Below are positions 43,929-52,279 of a DNA stretch of 64,000 bases, in pieces (within the stretch, counting starts at the first letter, position 1; the number at the start of each line of letters is the position of its first letter). The translations under genes and the position numbers were made by a program. The notes under the pieces were generated by a model. That model saw only the letters and a list, made by a program, of their open reading frames with translations, had not been told where the DNA came from and ran no database searches. Where the stretch lies: assembly GCA_035523995.1 (NCBI GenBank), contig DATKPQ010000132.1, positions 1 through 64,000 on the forward strand, written 5' to 3'. The stretch is from JASHVB01 sp035523995. GTDB taxonomy: Bacteria; Pseudomonadota; Alphaproteobacteria; Acetobacterales; Acetobacteraceae.

Positions 43929-45028
43929 GCTGGCCCGGCGCGCAGCAGTTCCAGCAGCTTGGTGGCGATCCGCGGCAACGGCAGCACGGCTGTGCACAAA
44001 CCGGCCTGCGCCACCGCGCCCGGCATGCCCCACACCACGCTGGTCGCCTCGTCCTGCGCGACCGCGGTACCGCCCGCCTCGATCACGCGCCGCGTGCCAG
44101 CCAGGCCGTCCTGCCCCATGCCGGTCAGCATCGCGACCAGAACGCGCCCGTCGCAGGCCGCAGCGGCACTGCGCAGCATCGGATCGACCGAGGGACGGCA
44201 GAAATTCTCCGGCGGGTCGGTGGAAAGGTGCGCGCGTACGCTGCCGCGGGCGCTCTCCACCAGCAGATGACGGTCGCCCGGTGCCACGTACAATCTGCCG
44301 GGCGCCAGCGTCTCGCCGTCCACCGCTTCGGCACAGGGGCATATGCCAAGCCGGGCAATGTGCTGTGCCAGGATCGGCGTGAACGTCGCAGGCATATGTT
44401 GAGTCAATACGACCGGCACATTGGGTGCGCGCCCCAGCGCCTGCACCAGCGTGAACAGGGCCTGGGGACCGCCAGTGGAGCTGCCAATCGCCAGCAGTTT
44501 CGCTGGCAGCGCCGCCGGCGGGCGCAACTTCATCGCGCCGCCGCTGGCCGGCGCCGCACGTGCCGGCTGCACCGCACGGCGCCGCAACCGCGCCAGCCCC
44601 TTCACCTTCTCCACCAATTCGCGGCGGAATGACTCGTCGTTTACCGCGCCGATCGAGGACGGCTTCGGCACATAATCGGCCGCACCAAGGCGGAGCGCCT
44701 GCATGGCAATGTCGGCGCCGCGCGTGGTGAGCGTGGAGGCCATGATCACGCGCAGGCCCGGATCGGCGCGCAACAGCAGCGGCAGTGCCGTCATGCCGTC
44801 CATGACCGGCATTTCGATGTCCAGCACCAGTACGTCAGCCGGCGTACGCTTCACCTCGTCTACCGCCGCCTGACCATTGGCGACGCGCGCGACGACACGG
44901 ATTCCCGGATCAGCATCCAGCATGCGGGCGATGGCGCCGCGAATCGTCAGCGAATCGTCGCAGACGATCACCCGCGCAGCGTCAGCCAGCGCCGCCGCCG
45001 GCGCGATGGCGCGAACGGGCAGGCTCAC
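43925..45028 (-). CDS. cheB: Protein-glutamate methylesterase CheB
   Basis: A 367-residue response regulator-methylesterase. The receiver (about 18-135) has CDDS, phospho-Asp in LVLDIEMPVMDG and a PKPSS Lys; the catalytic domain (about 175-365) has Ser in IGSSTGGPQAL, His in TQHMP and Asp in LTGMGQDG. Start is GTG at 45028, overlapping the stop of cheY by GTGA. It removes methyl groups from receptors and reverses CheR. Confidence 0.95.
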   Translation of the reverse strand: MSLPVRAIAPAAALADAARVIVCDDSLTIRGAIARMLDADPGIRVVARVANGQAAVDEVKRTPADVLVLDIEMPVMDGMTALPLLLRADPGLRVIMASTLTTRGADIAMQALRLGAADYVPKPSSIGAVNDESFRRELVEKVKGLARLRRRAVQPARAAPASGGAMKLRPPAALPAKLLAIGSSTGGPQALFTLVQALGRAPNVPVVLTQHMPATFTPILAQHIARLGICPCAEAVDGETLAPGRLYVAPGDRHLLVESARGSVRAHLSTDPPENFCRPSVDPMLRSAAAACDGRVLVAMLTGMGQDGLAGTRRVIEAGGTAVAQDEATSVVWGMPGAVAQAGLCTAVLPLPRIATKLLELLRAGPA

Positions 45029-45393
45029 AGCAGCCCGACCTGGGCGAACTTGCCGAGCAGGATATCCTCGTCGAACGGCTTCATGATGTATTCCTGGGCG
45101 CCGTTCTCGATCGCCTCAGTGATGTGCGACATGTCGTTCTCGGTGGTGCAGAACACGACCGGCGGATTGTCCGGACCAAATTCGGCACGTACCGCCTTCA
45201 GGAAGGTGAGCCCGTCCATGACGGGCATGTTCCAGTCCAGCAACACGCAGTCCGGCAGGTTGGCGCGGCAGGAGTCCAAAGCCTGCTGGCCGTCGCCGGC
45301 TTCGGCGATCGTGAAGCCGTGCGCTTCCAGGATGCGGCGCGCGACCTTGCGCACGACGCGGCTGTCATCGACGACGAGGCAGGTGCGGGCCAT
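45025..45393 (-). CDS. cheY: Chemotaxis response regulator CheY
   Basis: A single 122-residue receiver domain: acidic pair LVVDDSRVVRKVAR, phospho-Asp in VLLDWNMPVMDGLTF, conserved Thr in FCTTEN and Lys in IMKPFDE. It passes the CheA phosphate to the flagellar motor switch or acts as phosphate sink. ATG at 45393 follows the cheW stop (45404) by ten bases; sixteen upstream codons are open in frame but belong to the cheW tail region. Confidence 0.93.
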   Translation of the reverse strand: MARTCLVVDDSRVVRKVARRILEAHGFTIAEAGDGQQALDSCRANLPDCVLLDWNMPVMDGLTFLKAVRAEFGPDNPPVVFCTTENDMSHITEAIENGAQEYIMKPFDEDILLGKFAQVGLL

Positions 45394-45403
45394 GGCGAGC
45401 GCG

Positions 45404-45883
45404 TCAGTTCGCGTCGGCAAGATCCAGCAGGCGCCCGACATCCAGAACCACGAGCAATCGGTCCTGCAGCCGGTAAACGCCGTTGCTGAATCGAGCCCAG
45501 GCCGGAGGCAAAGTTGGCGGATTGCGTTCGAACGCGCTGCCTTTCAGGCTCATCACCTCTGATACCTGGTCCACCAGCAGGGCGTAGAGTTCGCCGCCTT
45601 GCTCCGCCACGACAGACATGCGGGGCGCGCCTGCTGGCGACGGCGCCAGATTCAGGCGCCGGCGCAGGTCGATCGCCGTGACGATGCGGCCGCGGAGGTT
45701 CAGGCTGCCGGCGATCTCAGGCGGTGCCAGCGGAATGCGGGTGATCGTTTGCTCGCCGAGGATGTCGCGTACCCCCAGCACCGGGATGCCGCACAATTGC
45801 TCTGCGACAGTCAAGGTGACGAACGATTCCTCATCGTCATCCGTTGTCGTGGTGTCGGGACGTTCCAGTATGTCGGTTGTCAT
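45404..45883 (-). CDS. cheW: Chemotaxis coupling protein CheW
   Basis: The 159-residue protein has a short acidic N-terminus (TTTTDDDEE) and a CheW SH3-like fold: FVTLTVAEQLCGIPVLGVRDIL, SLNLRGRIVTAIDLRRRL and GVYRLQDRLLVVLDVGRLL. It couples receptors to CheA. ATG at 45883. A 177-base gap filled by a dispersed palindrome separates it from cheA. Confidence 0.94.
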   Translation of the reverse strand: MTTDILERPDTTTTDDDEESFVTLTVAEQLCGIPVLGVRDILGEQTITRIPLAPPEIAGSLNLRGRIVTAIDLRRRLNLAPSPAGAPRMSVVAEQGGELYALLVDQVSEVMSLKGSAFERNPPTLPPAWARFSNGVYRLQDRLLVVLDVGRLLDLADAN

Positions 45884-45945
45884 GCGTGGTCTCCTGAGTC
45901 GCGTTCATCCATTTAGGACACCGCGGTCGATCACATGGGGCTTCA

Positions 45946-46055
45946 TGTCATTGCGAGGCCCGCAGGGCCGAAGCAATCCCGGTCACGGGCACGCCCGATT
46001 GTACGTGAGACGGCTTGATCGGGAGTGCCGCGTCGCTTCGCTCCTCGCCATGACA
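45946..46055. repeat. Dispersed palindromic repeat inside the che cluster
   Basis: Left arm 45946-45980 (TGTCATTGCGAGGCCCGCAG...) is nearly identical to that of the copy at 2009-2043; the right arm (about 46022-46055, ending CGCCATGACA) is of a different subtype (CGCTTCGCTCC). It lies between cheA and cheW and could lower read-through. Confidence 0.75.
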
Positions 46056-46060
46056 TGTAC

Positions 46061-48709
46061 TTATCCCACGGCCACCGGCTCGCTCAGGCATTGCTGCAGG
46101 CTGGAAAGCAGTGCCTCGCGTTCGAATTTCGCCACGTAATCGGTGAAGCCGGCTTCGCGGCCCGCCTCCACATCGCTCGGTTCCGCATGACCGGTCAGCG
46201 CGATCATTGGCATGCTGGCCCATGTACCGGATGCGCGCACCGCGCGGGCGAAGGTCAGCCCATCCATGTCAGGCATTTCGATGTCGGAGACGATCGCATC
46301 GAACATCACGCCGGCCTCACGCAATTTCAGCGCGTTGGCGGCACTCGATGCAGCGGTGACGCGATAACCCGCGGCGCCGAGCGTCGGCACCAGCAACTGG
46401 CGGAAGAAGTCGCTATCCTCCACTACCAGCACGCGACGTGGCCCGCGCTCGGCTCCCGCACCCCGCATGCCGCGGAACCAGTCCTGCCACGCCTGGGTGA
46501 GCCAGTACCCGGTGTCGATGATGTCCGTGGCCTGGCCGGCGATCACTGCGGTGCCAAGCAGGCCGGGTCGTGCGCCGGACAACTGGATATCCAGCCGGTC
46601 CTCCACCACGTCGACGATCTCGTCGACCATCAGACCCATGCTGCGGTCGCGGTCGCTGAACACCAGCACGGCCTGATGCGATTTCGCTTCGTCGATCGCG
46701 CCGGATAACGCGATCAGTGGCATCAGCTTACCGCGATACTGTGTCACCGGCGAACCCGACGACAGTTCGATCTTGTCGCGCGGGATATGCTCCAGCCGCG
46801 CCACCAGGCCGAGCGGTACCGCCATGTTCTGCGACGAGCCGGCGCGGAACAACAGCATGGCGGTGCGCTCGCCGGAGCGCACCGTTTCTTTTGTTTCGGC
46901 AGCAGCGGCACGCGTCTCGGCCCCCGCACCGATGCCGGTAGCCCGCGAGATGCCGTTGGGATCCAGGATCATGATCACCGACCCGTCGCCCAGAATGGTG
47001 TTGCCGCTGAACATCGTGACGTGCCGCAGGATCGGCGCCACCGGCTTCACCACGATTTCCTCGGTATCGAACAGGCGGTCCACGATGATGCCCAGCATAT
47101 TGGCGCCGACCTGCACCACGATGATGGTGGCATCGCCGACCTCACCGCCTTCCGAGTCGAGTGACAACAATTCGGTCAGGCTCACCAGCGGCAGCAGATG
47201 GTCGCGCAGGCGCAGCACCGGCGTGTCGTTGATTCGCTCGATCACGCTGTCGGTCCCGGATGCCGCATTGCTGCCGGCGCGATGCGCGCGCACCAGCTCC
47301 ACCACGCTGATCTGAGGAATGGCGAAGCGCTCGCCCGCGGCCTGCACGATCAGGGCAGAGACGATGGCCAGCGTCAGCGGGATCTTGATGGTAAACGTTG
47401 TGCCATGGCCGGCGACGCTCTTCAGGTCGATGGTGCCGCCGATTTTTTCGATGTTGGTCTTCACCACGTCCATGCCGACGCCGCGACCGGAAACCGCCGT
47501 CACGACAGTCGCAGTGGAAAAGCCGGCACGAAAGATGAAGCGCTGTATCTGGCCTTCGCTCATGCCGGCAAGTTCGGCTTCGGTTGCCAGCCCCTGAGCC
47601 AGCACCTTCTTGCGGATCTTGTCCACCGGCAGCCCGCGGCCGTCGTCGGAGACCTCTATGATAATGTGACCGCCTTCGTGGAACGCGTTCAGCGTGATCC
47701 GCCCGGTCTCCGGCTTTCCCGCGGCGCGGCGCTCCGCAGGCTTCTCCAGCCCGTGGTCGCCGGAATTGCGTACCATGTGAGTCAGCGGATCCTTGATCAG
47801 CTCCAGCACCTGGCGATCGAGTTCCGTATCCGCGCCGAGCATCACCAGCTCGATCTTCTTCTCCATGTCGTGCGCCAGGTCGCGCACCAGCCGCGGCAGG
47901 TTGTTCCAGGCATTGCCGATCGGCTGCATCCGCGTCTTCATCACGCCTTCCTGCAGGTCCGACGTGATGTGCGACAGCCGCTGCAGCGGGGCGGTGAACC
48001 CGCTGTCTTGCTCGGTCCGCGAAAGTTGCAGGAGCTGGTTGCGTGTCAGCACCAGCTCGCTGACCAGGGTCATCAGGTCTTCCAGCACCTCGACGGCGAC
48101 CCGGATGGTTTGCGTGCCGGCGGGCGCGGCGGCGCCCGGCGTTTCTGGCGCCGGCGTTTTGGCTTGTGGCACGGCCGCCGTTGGGGCTGCGGCCGCCACG
48201 GCGGGTTCGTCTGGCGGGCGCTCCTCCGACGGTTCCGGTGCAACCGGCATCGGCCTGGCGGCCGGCGGTTGGGGCGCGGCAGCGGCAGGGGCCGGGGTCA
48301 CGGCAGGGGCCTGAGCGGGGGCCGGAATCGGTTGCCCGGCGGCGGCGGCTTCCAGCGCAGCGATCAACGCGCTGTCGTCGCCCGACGGCTCGGTGCCTGA
48401 GCCGGCCAGACCGGAAATGATCGACTTCACCGTGTCCAGCGCGGTGAGCACCAGGCTGACCATGTCCGGCGTCACCGCCAGGGCGTGGTCGCGGACCTTG
48501 CCCAGCACGCTCTCCGCCGCGTGGGCCACCCGCTCCAGCCGCGGCAGGCCCAGAAACCCGCAGGTGCCCTTGATCGTGTGCACCATGCGGAAGATCAGCG
48601 CCAGCGTCTCGGCGTCGTCCGGGGTGCGTTCCAGCGTCACCAGCGCGACGTCTAGTTCGGCCAGATTCTCGTTGGTCTCGGTCAGGAAATCTGCAAGCAG
48701 GTCGTCCAT
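46061..48709 (-). CDS. cheA: Chemotaxis histidine kinase CheA with C-terminal receiver
   Basis: An 882-residue hybrid kinase: Hpt domain (1-105; phospho-His44 in MVHTIKGTCGF), an Ala/Pro-rich linker (about 125-215) without an evident P2 domain, dimerisation and HATPase domains (N-box DPLTHMVRNSGDHGLE, DDGRGLP, GRGVGMDVVKTNI), one CheW-like domain and a second CheW-like half, and a receiver (about 755-882; VVEDSDFFRQL, VSDIEMPDMDGL). The receiver makes it the hybrid type found in alternative chemosensory systems. ChpT-like gene precedes by 80 bases, cheW follows. Confidence 0.95.
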   Translation of the reverse strand: MDDLLADFLTETNENLAELDVALVTLERTPDDAETLALIFRMVHTIKGTCGFLGLPRLERVAHAAESVLGKVRDHALAVTPDMVSLVLTALDTVKSIISGLAGSGTEPSGDDSALIAALEAAAAGQPIPAPAQAPAVTPAPAAAAPQPPAARPMPVAPEPSEERPPDEPAVAAAAPTAAVPQAKTPAPETPGAAAPAGTQTIRVAVEVLEDLMTLVSELVLTRNQLLQLSRTEQDSGFTAPLQRLSHITSDLQEGVMKTRMQPIGNAWNNLPRLVRDLAHDMEKKIELVMLGADTELDRQVLELIKDPLTHMVRNSGDHGLEKPAERRAAGKPETGRITLNAFHEGGHIIIEVSDDGRGLPVDKIRKKVLAQGLATEAELAGMSEGQIQRFIFRAGFSTATVVTAVSGRGVGMDVVKTNIEKIGGTIDLKSVAGHGTTFTIKIPLTLAIVSALIVQAAGERFAIPQISVVELVRAHRAGSNAASGTDSVIERINDTPVLRLRDHLLPLVSLTELLSLDSEGGEVGDATIIVVQVGANMLGIIVDRLFDTEEIVVKPVAPILRHVTMFSGNTILGDGSVIMILDPNGISRATGIGAGAETRAAAAETKETVRSGERTAMLLFRAGSSQNMAVPLGLVARLEHIPRDKIELSSGSPVTQYRGKLMPLIALSGAIDEAKSHQAVLVFSDRDRSMGLMVDEIVDVVEDRLDIQLSGARPGLLGTAVIAGQATDIIDTGYWLTQAWQDWFRGMRGAGAERGPRRVLVVEDSDFFRQLLVPTLGAAGYRVTAASSAANALKLREAGVMFDAIVSDIEMPDMDGLTFARAVRASGTWASMPMIALTGHAEPSDVEAGREAGFTDYVAKFEREALLSSLQQCLSEPVAVG

Positions 48710-48789
48710 GTGCCTTCTCCGCGCTGCCCCGCATGGGCTGGCGAGGCGGCATGGTGACCGACGGACACCAACAAACGGTAAACGCCGGG

Positions 48790-49422
48790 TCAGACTTTTT
48801 GCAGCCTGAGCGGCGGCGGCAGGGGGGACGCGCCGCCCGGAAGCAGCAGGCTCAGGTGCAGCCCCAGGGCACGCGCCAGTAATACCGTTAGCGGCATTTG
48901 CAGCGTGGACGGGTCGTGCACGGTGGCCCAGGTGCTTTCCTCGGCGGCAAGACAGGCGGCGAGACCCGCTGGCCAGGCGGCGCGGGGGCCTGCGATGACG
49001 ACGACGAGATCAGTGGCGCTGCCGGTCAGCGTCACCGTGCCGGTGCCGTTCAGTGCCTCTATAGAGAGCATCAGCAGGTTGAGCACCGCGCGTCCGAACG
49101 ACGGCGCGAACACCGTGTCCACCGGCAGTCCGTCGAGCTCCAGGCGACAACGCCGGGCCGTTGGCTGGCCTTCCATCAGGCTGCGCAAGCCAGGCAGCGA
49201 GAGAGGTGCCGTCGCCGGGCCCCAGCTTGCGCGCTGCAACTGCAAATGCTGGCGAAGCTCAGCGGCGGCCTGGCGGGCGAGCGCCAGGGCCTCGGTGGAG
49301 ACGGATGGATCGTCTGTGAGGTCCAACGCGCCGGCCAGGGTGCCGATCATGCCGCCCAGATCGTGGCTGATGCGCGCGCACAGCAGCTCGGCCAGATGTG
49401 ACGCGTCATTTGGTGCCGCCAT
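48790..49422 (-). CDS. ChpT-like histidine phosphotransferase
   Basis: A 210-residue protein with the dimeric histidine phosphotransferase motif LAELLCARISHDLGGMIGTLAGALDL (His about residue 20) and a degenerate HATPase-like domain, as in ChpT of the CckA-ChpT-CtrA relay. ATG at 49422 is chosen because GGGGGGA lies just upstream; 27 further codons are open but unlikely. It heads the che operon, 80 bases before cheA. Its role here is unknown: it may pass phosphate from the CheA receiver to another regulator. Confidence 0.78.
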   Translation of the reverse strand: MAAPNDASHLAELLCARISHDLGGMIGTLAGALDLTDDPSVSTEALALARQAAAELRQHLQLQRASWGPATAPLSLPGLRSLMEGQPTARRCRLELDGLPVDTVFAPSFGRAVLNLLMLSIEALNGTGTVTLTGSATDLVVVIAGPRAAWPAGLAACLAAEESTWATVHDPSTLQMPLTVLLARALGLHLSLLLPGGASPLPPPLRLQKV

Positions 49423-50003
49423 CCAAGTCCCCCCTGGCGCGGACGGCCGGTGCCGCCGCGGCGCCTGCGTAACAGCTTGGGGCGAAACGGCCACCGCGGA
49501 CAAGTCGTTTCAGGCAGAAGCTGCGCTATGCAACCGGCCGCTTCACATACCCGCCGACCCTCGCGATTGTCCGGTCGGCGCTGGTCGCCGCAGTCGCAAA
49601 TTCTCGAAAAGATGCTATGGACAGCCCCGGACACCGCTGAAGCCGGACAGTGCCGGGATTGATTCCTGCTTTGGTCTCAGAGTGCCCCAAAACGTTGGCG
49701 CGTTCTTGGTGGGAGCCGGACAACGGGCAGGGTCAATGTCACCCACAGCCAATCGTCACATCGATTCGCCTGAAGGCCGACTTTTTGGCATGCACTTTTT
49801 GCAGATCGTGCCGAACGGTGCAGTACGCGACGCTCGAACTTCCGCTTGCTGAGGCGACGCCCGTTATGCTCCCCGAATTCAGTGGCGCTGTTGCCGGCAT
49901 GGCGGAGCGAAATCTTCTGACCAAAGTGCCGAGCGGCGTTCCGCGCCGCGCCGTCCTATGCCCCCGGCTTGGAAAGCGCTGCCGTTTGCGCTTTGCTCTG
50001 CCG
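49423..50003. other. Gap between ChpT-like and udgX genes
   Basis: The gap of about 580 bases holds the divergent promoters. Frames on the plus strand reach the udgX frame without stop from 49650, but their sequence is unlike the family and codon use is irregular. No other structure is seen. Confidence 0.45.
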
Positions 50004-51311
50004 ATGCAGAGGATCCTGCTCGAGAGCGAGACCGACTGGCAAGATTGGCGCAATGCGACACGCGCGCTGGTGCTGGCCGGCGTGCCGCCGGAAGAGGTGC
50101 AGTGGGCTGTTCGCGCACATCCTGACGAGCGTTCGTCCCAATTGCCCGAAGGCAGCGCCGGATTCAACCTGCCCCGCGCACTGGTTGCGATCGCCGCGCT
50201 CGCGTTCCAGGCGCGCGACCCCGAGCGTTTCGCCTTGCTCTATCGCCTGGTCTGGCGCGCCAATGCCGGCGAGAAAGTGCTGGAGAAGACGAGTGACCCG
50301 GATTTGCGCCGCGCACAGAGCCTTGCCTACGCGGTGCGGGCCGAAGCGCACAAGATGCGCACCAACGTGCGGTTCCTGCCCGTCGAGGAAGACCGCTACC
50401 TGGGCTGGTACGTGCCAGCACATTATGTTCTTGAGGCGAACGCTCAGCTCATGGCGCAGCGCTTTCCGGACGTGACGTTCTCCATTCTGACGCCGGACGG
50501 CAGCGCGCACTGGCAGGCTGGCACGTTGCGCTTTGGCGCCGGCCTTGCGCACGTGGCCGACGATGCTGCGTTGGAGAAATGGTGGGAAGCGAATCGCGTG
50601 AAGCTGATGCGGGAGACGCACAGCGGCACGTCGATCCCCCAAGCCGAACCGTTGGATGAGTCGCCACGCGCACCCGACCGGCCTCCGATTGGTCCGGTCG
50701 TGCTGCCCCAACGCGCCGATGCGCAGCTTCTGGACGCCACCCACGAAGCCGCCGACTGCCGCCGCTGCCATCTGTTCGAGCTGGCGACGCAGACCGTGTT
50801 CGGCGAAGGTCCCGCGGATGCGGCGGCGATGTTCATCGGCGAGCAACCGGGCGACCAGGAAGACGTGATCGGTCGGCCCTTCGTCGGCCCGGCCGGCCAG
50901 ATCATGGACCGCGCGATGGAGGAGGCGGGCATCGATCGCCGCACCGTGTACATCACCAATGCGGTGAAGCATTTCAAATTTACTCCACGCGGCAAGCGGC
51001 GGATCCATCAGACTCCGGAATCCCCGGAGATTCAGGCGTGCCGTTTCTGGCTGGATGTCGAACGCGTGCAGTTGCGGCCCAGTTTGCTGGTGTTGATGGG
51101 CGGAACGGCGGCACGGGCGGTGATGGGCCGGCAGGTGACGATCACCCGCGAACGTGGGCGCCCGATCAAGATGGCGGATGGGCAAACCGCGTTCGTGACT
51201 GTGCATCCATCATTCCTGCTGCGGGTGCCCGACGAGGACGCGAAGGCACGCGAATACCGTGCATTTGTGCGCGACCTCGAGGCGGTGCGGAAGCTGCTGG
51301 CAACGCTATAG
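50004..51311 (+). CDS. udgX: DUF4130-UdgX uracil-DNA glycosylase fusion
   Basis: The 435-residue protein has an N-terminal DUF4130 domain (about 1-240; ALVLAGVPPEEVQW, FALLYRLVWRANAGEKVLEKTSDPDLRRAQ, MRTNVRFLPVEEDRYLGWYVPAHYVLE) and a C-terminal family-4-like UDG. UDG motifs are GEQPGDQEDVIGRPFVGPAG and HPSFLLR, and the loop GKRRIHQTP (His about 335) is the KRRIH insertion that in UdgX bonds covalently to the abasic sugar after uracil removal. Start 50004 matches family N-termini (MQRILLES); earlier starts are open. The radical-SAM partner that commonly precedes this fusion is not adjacent. Confidence 0.9.
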   Translation: MQRILLESETDWQDWRNATRALVLAGVPPEEVQWAVRAHPDERSSQLPEGSAGFNLPRALVAIAALAFQARDPERFALLYRLVWRANAGEKVLEKTSDPDLRRAQSLAYAVRAEAHKMRTNVRFLPVEEDRYLGWYVPAHYVLEANAQLMAQRFPDVTFSILTPDGSAHWQAGTLRFGAGLAHVADDAALEKWWEANRVKLMRETHSGTSIPQAEPLDESPRAPDRPPIGPVVLPQRADAQLLDATHEAADCRRCHLFELATQTVFGEGPADAAAMFIGEQPGDQEDVIGRPFVGPAGQIMDRAMEEAGIDRRTVYITNAVKHFKFTPRGKRRIHQTPESPEIQACRFWLDVERVQLRPSLLVLMGGTAARAVMGRQVTITRERGRPIKMADGQTAFVTVHPSFLLRVPDEDAKAREYRAFVRDLEAVRKLLATL

Positions 51312-51549
51312 CGATTGGGTGGCTGCTGAATTGGTTATTGTTGTCGGGAGCGATCGACGGAGCGATCCCGATCGCGTGCCGCGCGGACCGTACGGACGCT
51401 CCTACCAACGGACTTGCGTCATCGCTGCGCTTCTCACCATGACACGAGTGGCCGCTACGGAAGCTTCGACCGCGACCGAACCATCATTGCGTGCGCTCAC
51501 CCGTCACAGCGCCTAGTTTCCTCCTGTGTTCAACGCATAGGAGGACCAC

Positions 51550-51858
51550 ATGCCAACGAATTCCTGCGATACCCGTTTGGCATTCACCGTTACCTGGGAA
51601 GTTCGCGACGGCGAAGCCGATGCCGCGGCAGATATCGTCGCACGTTTCGCACCGGAGGCTCGGAAAGAGCCTGGTCTCGAGCTGCTGATGGTGCACCGCC
51701 GCGCCGACAACCCGGCCCAATTCTTGTTCTACGAGGTGTTCAAGGACGCGGCGGCATTCGCCGCGCATCAAGAGACGCCGCATTTCCGCACGATGATCAT
51801 CGAGGAAGCGCTGCCGAAGCTGGCCCACCGCGAGCGAGTACAGTACGAAGTGCTCTGA
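51550..51858 (+). CDS. ABM-domain protein, putative quinol monooxygenase
   Basis: A 102-residue antibiotic-biosynthesis-monooxygenase fold protein: FTVTWEVRDGEADAAADIVARFAPEARKEPGLELLMVHRRADNPAQFLFYEVFKDAAAFAAHQETPHF spans the domain (given as one region, residues 12-78). Such dimeric alpha-beta proteins oxidise quinols or act as small-molecule isomerases. AGGAGG lies seven bases before the ATG. A perfect hairpin follows the stop. Confidence 0.87.
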   Translation: MPTNSCDTRLAFTVTWEVRDGEADAAADIVARFAPEARKEPGLELLMVHRRADNPAQFLFYEVFKDAAAFAAHQETPHFRTMIIEEALPKLAHRERVQYEVL

Positions 51859-51863
51859 CCACT

Positions 51864-51902
51864 GCGGCATCCTCTCCCGATCGGTTTGGGAGAGGATGCC
51901 GC
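51864..51902 (+). terminator. Perfect 15-base hairpin between ABM and DUF6614 genes
   Basis: Stem GCGGCATCCTCTCCC (51864-51878), nine-base loop, complementary arm 51888-51902 without mismatch. It begins five bases after the ABM stop and ends 26 bases before the next start. There is no T-run. It may end transcription, set a 3' end by processing, or affect the downstream ribosome site. Confidence 0.65.
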
Positions 51903-51928
51903 GTCCCTATGTCGGGCGGAGGCGTTGC

Positions 51929-52279
51929 GTGGACATCTATCATGTATGGTGCAACCTGAAGCCCGGCGTGGGCGACCTGGACTTCGCAGAAAAGGTGGAG
52001 ACCTATCTCGGTCATTTGAAAGAGCAGGGGCTGATCGAGGGCTGGCGTCTGACGCGTCGCAAGCTGGGATTGGCGCCGACCGGGATGGCCGAGTTCGATC
52101 TGATGATCGAAGTGCGCGACCTGGCACAGCTTGAAGGTGCGTTCCAGCGTGTCGCCGGTCGGCGAGACCCGGTGGAAGGGTTCCATTTCGCGGTCAATTC
52201 GCTGGTGCAGAACGCGTCATTCGGGGTGTATCGCGATTTTCCCGATCCGGCGCGGCATCATGGCGAAGAGCGGTTCTGA
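51929..52279 (+). CDS. DUF6614 family protein
   Basis: A 116-residue protein: DIYHVWCNLKPGVGDLDFAEKVETYLGHLKEQGLIEGWRLTRRKLGL, then a second strand-helix half ending VYRDFPDPARHHGEERF. It fits the DUF6614 family, of unknown function and likely ferredoxin-like dimeric fold like the ABM protein before it. GTG at 51929 has GGAGG (51917-51921) upstream. Its last 86 bases overlap the 3' end of the convergent TPR-glycosyltransferase gene. Confidence 0.72.
   Translation: MDIYHVWCNLKPGVGDLDFAEKVETYLGHLKEQGLIEGWRLTRRKLGLAPTGMAEFDLMIEVRDLAQLEGAFQRVAGRRDPVEGFHFAVNSLVQNASFGVYRDFPDPARHHGEERF

Noticed and set aside
47142..48752. A 536-codon minus-strand frame over cheA
   Set aside because: Arg/Ala-rich shadow in the wrong frame of cheA.
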